Assembly: GCA_039680605.1 (NCBI GenBank)
Contig: JBDKTA010000010.1
Span: forward strand, 1 to 64,000
Length of the DNA stretch: 64,000 nucleotides
Direction of reading: 5' to 3'
Origin: Planctomycetaceae bacterium
GTDB taxonomy: Bacteria; Planctomycetota; Phycisphaerae; SM23-33
The notes under the pieces: generated by a model
The model's database searches: none
Seen by the model: only the letters and a program-made list of their open reading frames with translations
Told to the model about the DNA's origin: nothing
Translations under genes and position numbers: made by a program
In this document: positions 59,844-64,000 of the stretch, one piece after another
Layout of the letters: every line of letters begins with the position of its first letter
Numbering within the stretch: the stretch's first letter is position 1

Positions 59844-60447
59844 GGCGTTGTCCTCATTCTGTCCCTTTCAGTTAGTCATTGTCTGAACATTGGGGGCAAC
59901 TCAGGGGCTTTTCTTTAGCTATTGGCGATTATTGTTCGCCTAAGCCCTATTTTGTTGCGATGAATCATGACATCTACAGTAGCGCGAACCGACAATATGC
60001 GCAAGACAATTCCTGACAATTTCCTAGAGTATCTGTAGTCGCAGTCAGTTTATTCAGAATAGCCATGCTGTGATATTCCTCGAAGAGATCACCGCAGCAC
60101 ACGAGATCCAGCGTTGGCATTGGCATCAAAGGTTGGAGGGCACTTAATCCGGCAGGCATGATTTATCACTGATTATTAGCTGCAAGAGCGGAGTCGAGTA
60201 ACATTACCAGAGATGGTACCATGCCAGAGGGGATTTGGTCAATAGTAAATCCGTGGATTATTTAATTATATTTTATGATGCCGTTGAACCAATATTCACA
60301 AGCTCGCTACAGAGGCACTATATAAGCCCTGGATAATGCCTTGGGATGGCAATTAATGCTCATGAAATGCATCTTCGCAGGCTGCATGCACTCAATAATG
60401 TTGTGTTAAGCAGCATGGGCCCTTTGCCAGGGTGCGGGGCGACCTCA

Positions 60448-60540
60448 TGTTAACGCTGTTAACGCTTCTCCCATTAATTGTTCCAAGAGTGTTGATTGCT
60501 TTGTGGATACTTAATGGAAATGGTGTTAACAGTGTTAACA
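60448..60540. repeat. Paired 9-mer module C (GTTAAC type)
   Basis: TGTTAACGC x2 at 60448-60465 and GTGTTAACA x2 at 60523-60540 face each other across 57 bp. Read from the right on the minus strand, TGTTAACAC x2 is followed by CATTTCCATT. Confidence 0.85.
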
Positions 60541-60660
60541 GCCCCCGTCCAGACACCCCTGGCCTAGCATCCACCCCTCCGTGCCCCCTGCCTCTGGCCT
60601 AGACAGACTGGCCGGCACTCTTGACTACTCCAGCCATCATCATTATGTTCGTGGCCGCGC

Positions 60661-60724
60661 TGGCAGTTCTCCCCCAAACTGCCACGCCTGGGCTTAGCAA
60701 GGTCTCCCCCTACCTTGCCAAGCC
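60661..60724. other. Two adjacent hairpins with near-identical C-rich loops
   Basis: Hairpin 1 (60661-60684): TGGCAGTT - CTCCCCCA - AACTGCCA. Hairpin 2 (60691-60724): GGCTTAGCAAGGT - CTCCCCCT - ACCTTGCCAAGCC with one mismatch. The stems differ in sequence but the 8-nt loops are the same apart from the last base. Strand unknown. Confidence 0.8.
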
Positions 60725-60812
60725 CTCTTTATTGGTTCACGACCTGGCATCTGGAAACTCCCTAAAAACCATTCTCCAGTGGATCGTGAGGCAAATGCGC
60801 ACCACCGGTATT

Positions 60813-61230
60813 CACCCCTGGCCAATACGTTGTCTGCGGCCCAGTAGATCCTGACGACCCACCTCCAGTCGACAGGAGTCGGATCCACCCGGATCCATCC
60901 CCAGCTATATATTGTCTGCAGCTCAGCAACTCCGATTACGTGTTTTCGGTCGACAGGGTGACGTGCATATGCATTGCTGCCCCCTGGCACATTGTCTCGA
61001 TGCCTGCCCCGATACCAATCTCCAGTCAACAGTGGTCCGTGTTTCCGGTGAAGGGAAGCACAGCAGATCATGCTTCCAGGGTGTCTATGCAGCTGGGGCC
61101 CTCTATATCCAGCTATCTGCACAGGCTACCAGTCAACCGTAAGGCAGTTACCACATTCAATGGGGCGAACTGGTTCCGAGGGAGCCTCTATTATTCATGC
61201 TCACTCCCCCTGGCTATCTAATTGACTGTC
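60813..61230. repeat. Array of diverged ~80-bp repeats
   Basis: CCCTGG/CCAGC-(A/T)-rich-TTGTCTGC cores recur at about 60815, 60899, 60980 and 61206, with a shorter TATCTGC form at 61110. A partner motif GTCGACAG or GTCAACAG recurs at about 60868, 60949, 61025 and 61131. Periods are 75-107 bp. Recognition is by eye and the copies are strongly diverged. Confidence 0.5.
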
Positions 61231-61292
61231 TGCATCAGGAAAGACATACTGTGGCCCAGAGCACCATGTAACCTTGAAACGAGGAATAGATC

Positions 61293-61832
61293 ATGCCCAA
61301 CATCGCCATAGCACTTCGTGAAGAGATCAACCGCCTGGCTGCAAAGCAGGTGCGGTTCGGAATGACCAAGGTGAAGCAGGATACCGTGCGCCTCAAGCGT
61401 GACGTAGCCCGTCTGAAGCGCCAGGTTGCAATGCTTCAGCGAGAAAAGACATTCCTGGTCAAACAGGTTGCCCGGACAAGCGAAGTGACTGCACCACCTG
61501 TCGAGAAGCTCCAGAAGATGAGGGTGACAGGCAAGTGGATGATTAGCCTGCGAAAGAGGCTCGACCTGACTCAGGCTGATTTCGGCAAGCTGATGGGTGT
61601 CTCTGGGCAGCAGGTATATCAGTACGAAAGGAAGACAGGGGTATTGCGTCTACGTGAGACCACCAAGGCCGCACTGGCTAAAGTCAGGCAGATGGGCAAG
61701 CGTGAGGCCAGAAAGGCCCTGGAAGCTCAGCCGGTAGCAAAGGCACCTCAGAAGAAGCGCCGGGCGAAGAAGGCTCGCCTGACCAAGGTCAAACAGGTGC
61801 GCAGGAAGGCCAAGAAGGCTTCCAAGAAATAG
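61293..61832 (+). CDS. XRE-family HTH protein with coiled coil and histone-like tail
   Basis: This 179-residue protein has an N-terminal coiled coil (VKQDTVRLKRDVARLKRQVAM with heptad spacing, about residues 26-55). A central helix-turn-helix of the XRE/Cro type follows (LDLTQADFGKLMGVSGQQVYQYERKTG, about 90-120). A C-terminal tail of about 50 residues, rich in K/A/R (APQKKRRAKKARLTK, KQVRRKAKKASKK), resembles H1-type chromatin proteins. GAGG precedes ATG 61293. It is the only plus-strand gene of the element. A role in element silencing or copy control is inferred. Confidence 0.75.
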   Translation: MPNIAIALREEINRLAAKQVRFGMTKVKQDTVRLKRDVARLKRQVAMLQREKTFLVKQVARTSEVTAPPVEKLQKMRVTGKWMISLRKRLDLTQADFGKLMGVSGQQVYQYERKTGVLRLRETTKAALAKVRQMGKREARKALEAQPVAKAPQKKRRAKKARLTKVKQVRRKAKKASKK

Positions 61833-62036
61833 AGCCGCTGGCGCCCACTCCGAGGGGGACAGATGCGCACATGTTCCAGCGCCCCAGCAAGGCGCTTAGG
61901 CGCGCGCTAGCGCCACGATCGGCGTCGGGGGCTACATAGATGCCTTCGGAAGAAGAACACTGATCCTACGCGCCCTGAGGACTCCGAGCGCCGCCCATAC
62001 CAACAAGCTGTAGAAATCTTACATGGGCTGGATCAG
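61833..62036. other. Gene-free segment
   Basis: A GGCGCTTAGGCGCGCGCTAGCGCC palindromic-looking run lies at about 61894-61917. Nothing else is recognisable. Confidence 0.4.
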
Positions 62037-62121
62037 GGTGACAGCGGTGACATCAATTCTGTAAAGTCTTCGCGAGCAGAGAATATATAAATAGTTCTGG
62101 AAAGGCTGTCACCGCTGTCAC
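62037..62121. repeat. Paired 9-mer module B (TGACAGCGG type)
   Basis: GGTGACAGC-GGTGACATC at 62037-62054 and GCTGTCACC x2 at 62104-62121 are inverted to each other: 16 bp identical (GGTGACAGCGGTGACA). A 50-bp AT-rich core containing TATATAAAT lies between. On the minus strand GGTGACAGC x2 is followed by CTTTCC. Confidence 0.9.
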
Positions 62122-62328
62122 CTCCCACGTCAATCCCAGGGCAAGTTCCCGCCTCAGCTCACCCAGGTTTTGACCAATGTTAAGATAGGCAAACCGCTGT
62201 TCTTGGCTTTCTGAGGCCTTTTCACGGGATTCTACACATGCGGGCACGGGTCGATGATAGCTTTCATCTGCGCTAAGTAAATTTGCCGCAACAGGATACG
62301 GCTTGCCAGCGAATCCTCGTCGCCTCAC
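62053..62328 (-). CDS. Possible small protein, unknown
   Basis: This 91-codon frame begins MRRRGFAGKPYPVAANLL and ends across repeat module B (WEVTAVTAF is encoded by the GTGACA direct repeats). No family is recognised and no ribosome-binding site is clear. It may be a shadow of the repeat; kept because nothing else explains the interval. Confidence 0.25.
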   Translation of the reverse strand: MRRRGFAGKPYPVAANLLSADESYHRPVPACVESREKASESQEQRFAYLNIGQNLGELRRELALGLTWEVTAVTAFPELFIYSLLAKTLQN

Positions 62329-62410
62329 CCATGGCCATGCCCCGCGGGCCGGAGCAAACTACGGCCTCTTCAAACTCCGCAACATCCCACAGATGTACCC
62401 AGCCCTGGCC

Positions 62411-62875
62411 TCAATGGCCTTTTGTCGGTTTTGTCAGTTTCTTCCAGAGCCATCGCACTCGTTTTGACATCTGTAGCAACACGCCTTCTGTCACTTCTTG
62501 CATCGGCAGCTGCCCTTGAGAGGATGTTGACAGGACCTTCTCGGGCATCTCCACCTGTTCCACCTGTTCCTTCACTTCCAGCCGTTCCATCACGTGGAGC
62601 AAACCCAGGTCATCTGGGTAACGTCTGGTCGCCAGCCACGTCATGACTGCAACTGCCGCCAGCGGTATCGAAGCACCCATGGACAAGGCAAGCATCCGGT
62701 ATCGCCCCGGAGACAGGTATGCCGAGTCATTATGCTCCTGGGCAGTCTGGGCCATCTCCACAGCGCTACGAGCAGCCAATGCCAGTTCAGTGTTGACCTC
62801 AGGCTCCGGCCTATGGCCACCCGATGCCAGGAAGATCAGGAATAGTACAACCGCAGCAATGATGATCCATCTCAT
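62411..62875 (-). CDS. Small membrane protein of unknown function
   Basis: This 154-residue protein has a TM helix at each of two places: IIIAAVVLFLIFLASGG at the N terminus and ASIPLAAVAVMTWLATRR at about residues 68-85. A charged C-terminal domain ends LTKPTKGH, encoded across the left 19-bp repeat of module A. Its ATG overlaps the upstream gene's stop (ATGA at 62872-62875), so the two are co-translated. No homologous family recognised. Confidence 0.65.
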   Translation of the reverse strand: MRWIIIAAVVLFLIFLASGGHRPEPEVNTELALAARSAVEMAQTAQEHNDSAYLSPGRYRMLALSMGASIPLAAVAVMTWLATRRYPDDLGLLHVMERLEVKEQVEQVEMPEKVLSTSSQGQLPMQEVTEGVLLQMSKRVRWLWKKLTKPTKGH

Positions 62876-63311
62876 GGTTTGTCTCCTGAGGGTGAATGGA
62901 GCAGCATCCGGATCAGCTTCTCAAGGATGCGTCGCAAGTGATGTTCCCTGGCAAACAGCAGCACCAGGACCAGCAAGGCTGTAGATGAGCAGATCCAAAG
63001 GAAGACGGCTGTGGATCTATCTTGCTCAGCCAACTCCTTTTGGGCCACCAGCACACGTCGATCTTGCTGCGTCTCCTGGTGGGCTTTCTGGATCTGCTTG
63101 TTGAGATCTTGTCGTTCCTGGTCAGTACTCTCCTGCATCCTGGCAACTTCTTGCTGACGTTGCCGTTCGCGTTTGGTTTCGGAATCATCGCAGCCGCCAA
63201 TAGCTAACAGGATCACGAGGATCAGCCATGGGGCTGCGCGTATAGCTTCTGATTTCATTGAGGCTCCTTTTAGGGTAGTAGTGGGAAAAGGGCTGACAAA
63301 ACCGACAAAAG
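62419..63311. repeat. Paired 9-mer module A (TTTTGTCGG type) flanking two genes
   Basis: CTTTTGTCGGTTTTGTCAG at 62419-62437 and its exact reverse complement at 63293-63311 (19 bp each, built from near-identical 9-mers) enclose an 855-bp interior that holds both small membrane-protein genes apart from the last codons of the second. On the minus strand the right copy is followed by CCCTTTTCCC. Confidence 0.9.
62872..63258 (-). CDS. Small lipoprotein with coiled coil and TM helix
   Basis: This 128-residue protein starts at 63258 after AAAGGAG, with a signal and lipobox (LLAIGGC). A coiled coil of about 50 residues (ETKRERQRQQEVARMQESTD..., DLNKQIQKAHQETQQDRR) is followed by a second hydrophobic helix (VFLWICSSTALLVLVLLF) and a basic tail. 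The lipoprotein/coiled-coil/TM arrangement resembles spanin-like or envelope-bridging pairs, but there is no direct evidence for that. Confidence 0.7.
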   Translation of the reverse strand: MKSEAIRAAPWLILVILLAIGGCDDSETKRERQRQQEVARMQESTDQERQDLNKQIQKAHQETQQDRRVLVAQKELAEQDRSTAVFLWICSSTALLVLVLLFAREHHLRRILEKLIRMLLHSPSGDKP

Positions 63312-63361
63312 TCTCCCCGCTCCCCTGGCGATTACTAGCAGTAGCCATGGGTGCGGTCGTC

Positions 63362-64000
63362 TCAATTGGCGTTTGATCCGACGCCGCATAGTACATCCAT
63401 CAGGCCATGAAGAGCTTGCGTTCGTCTGGGCAGCGCTTCCAGGTTCCGCCCCTTGACGGCCTCGGTGAAGGCATTGAACAGTCGCCATGCCGTCTGGCCG
63501 CCTTGAGCGAACTCCGCGTGCCGCGGCCGACGCCATTCCTGGAGAACCTCGGGCACGGCAGTGACGGGCACAACCCGGGCATCTACCGCGCGCACGATCA
63601 TGTCGTGGGCTCGCGTATGCGTGACCTTGGTCGCCTTGTATGCCTCGATCCGGTCGTCCTGCTGCTGGCGCAGATCGCCCAGCCGTCCCACTGCACCGGC
63701 AACCAGGCCGGGCAGATCGCGCTCGATGAAGACGGTATGCCGGCGGGCGATCACCACCTCGGCACTGAAGGCCATGTTGTCGCACACGAACACGCCGGAG
63801 CCAACGGCCAGGCTGGCAGGGAAGCTCTTGTCGTGGCTGTTCCGCAGGCCCAGCACCATTCCGTAGTCCTGGTGGCTGTGGCCGTTCGTCACCTGCATCA
63901 GGCCGAAGTATCGAAGGCCGTCGTGAGGCATCGCGTGGGCCTGGTTGACGATCTTCAGCCCGGCGCCGGTCAGTGTGGCTTCCACCTGCTCCAGCAGGCG
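63362..64000 (-). CDS. DUF932-like phage/plasmid protein, truncated by the window edge
   Basis: At least 213 residues; the frame is open to the window end, and the apparent start at 63985 is an internal GTG. Features include the internal segment MVLGLRNSHDKSFPASLAVG and SGVFVCDNMAFSAEVVIARRHT, which resemble the DUF932/TIGR03299 family of phage- and plasmid-borne proteins of unknown function. Composition is GC-rich, unlike the rest of the element, so the element may be a mosaic. Confidence 0.65.
   Translation of the reverse strand, partial: RLLEQVEATLTGAGLKIVNQAHAMPHDGLRYFGLMQVTNGHSHQDYGMVLGLRNSHDKSFPASLAVGSGVFVCDNMAFSAEVVIARRHTVFIERDLPGLVAGAVGRLGDLRQQQDDRIEAYKATKVTHTRAHDMIVRAVDARVVPVTAVPEVLQEWRRPRHAEFAQGGQTAWRLFNAFTEAVKGRNLEALPRRTQALHGLMDVLCGVGSNAN

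Larger units (their letters stand above)
59844..61292. other. 1.45-kb non-coding, repeat- and hairpin-rich region of the element
   Basis: No frame here is convincing; the longest (60694-61122, 142 codons) lacks a ribosome-binding site and family resemblance. It holds an imperfect tandem GACAATTCCT/GACAATTTCCT (60005-60025), the paired 9-mer module at 60448-60540, two hairpins (60661-60724) and a diverged repeat array (about 60813-61230). GC content is low in the first half. It lies next to the replication operon, where an origin is expected. Confidence 0.6.

Noticed and set aside
59974-60159. 61-codon minus-strand frame upstream of the HBD-like gene
   Set aside because: No ribosome-binding site, no family, AT-rich shadow of regulatory sequence.
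60813-61230. Possible CRISPR or tRNA-like array
   Set aside because: Repeats are diverged, long and unevenly spaced, with no conserved spacer boundaries or cloverleaf folding.

Overview
The window looks like chromosome from a member of the Planctomycetota, probably Phycisphaerae-like. Pointers are the high GC content, a PEP-CTERM secreted protein, a very large PQQ-type propeller protein, uroporphyrinogen-decarboxylase-like proteins beside a GH2 beta-galactosidase, a polysaccharide lyase/glycyl radical enzyme operon, and intergenic spacers full of short palindromic repeats. The placement rests on gene content only; there is no rRNA operon in the window.

Layout. 1-985: repeats and two convergent C-terminal remnants of REP-associated (RAYT-type) transposases. 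986-9.9 kb: lipoprotein, zinc-ribbon/HIRAN-like protein, PEP-CTERM protein, tRNA-Gly(GCC), secreted protein and two URO-D-like proteins. 9.9-16.4 kb: lacZ-type beta-galactosidase, divergent from a methyltransferase-fold/PQQ-propeller fusion. 16.7-28.5 kb: a long co-directional cluster with a complete tripartite heavy-metal RND efflux system (outer-membrane channel, adaptor with metal-binding domain, CusA-like pump), small Cys-rich lipoproteins, an ICMT-like membrane methyltransferase, a DUF1573 protein, a DsbD/CcdA-like thiol transporter, a peroxiredoxin and two thioredoxin-like lipoproteins. 28.8-48.5 kb: mostly housekeeping and core functions: Gfo/Idh oxidoreductase, VapBC-type toxin-antitoxin pair, vWA membrane protein, PilZ, ribosomal protein S1, L-rhamnose isomerase, a zinc-ribbon DedA-like protein, MnmA, a family 9 glycosyltransferase, pyruvate kinase, phosphodiesterase, IspD, histidine kinase, HEAT-repeat protein, RNase P RNA and tRNA-Pro(CGG). 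48.6-55.1 kb: a three-gene operon of glycyl radical enzyme, DUF6067-like glycoside hydrolase and PL9-like lyase.

55.2 kb to the window end is an integrated mobile element, lower in GC over most of its length. A tight minus-strand operon encodes an NrS-1-polymerase HBD-like protein, a primase-polymerase/D5-P4 helicase, an excisionase-like HTH protein and a tyrosine integrase. Beyond it lies about 1.4 kb of non-coding, structured, repeat-rich DNA, an HTH protein with a coiled coil and a histone-like lysine-rich tail, two overlapping small membrane-protein genes, and a partial DUF932-like gene cut by the edge. The other end of the element is not in the window.

The least explained signals are in this element. 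Three modules (60448-60540, 62037-62121, 62419-63311) are each bounded by inward-facing pairs of tandem 9-mers. The 9-mer differs between modules, but the layout and a following C-rich TTTCC-type motif are shared. The element also carries two adjacent hairpins with nearly identical C-rich loops on unrelated stems (60661-60724). Elsewhere, a glycosyltransferase gene (40324-41418) carries two different palindromic repeat families inserted in frame, each also found in intergenic spacers of the window.
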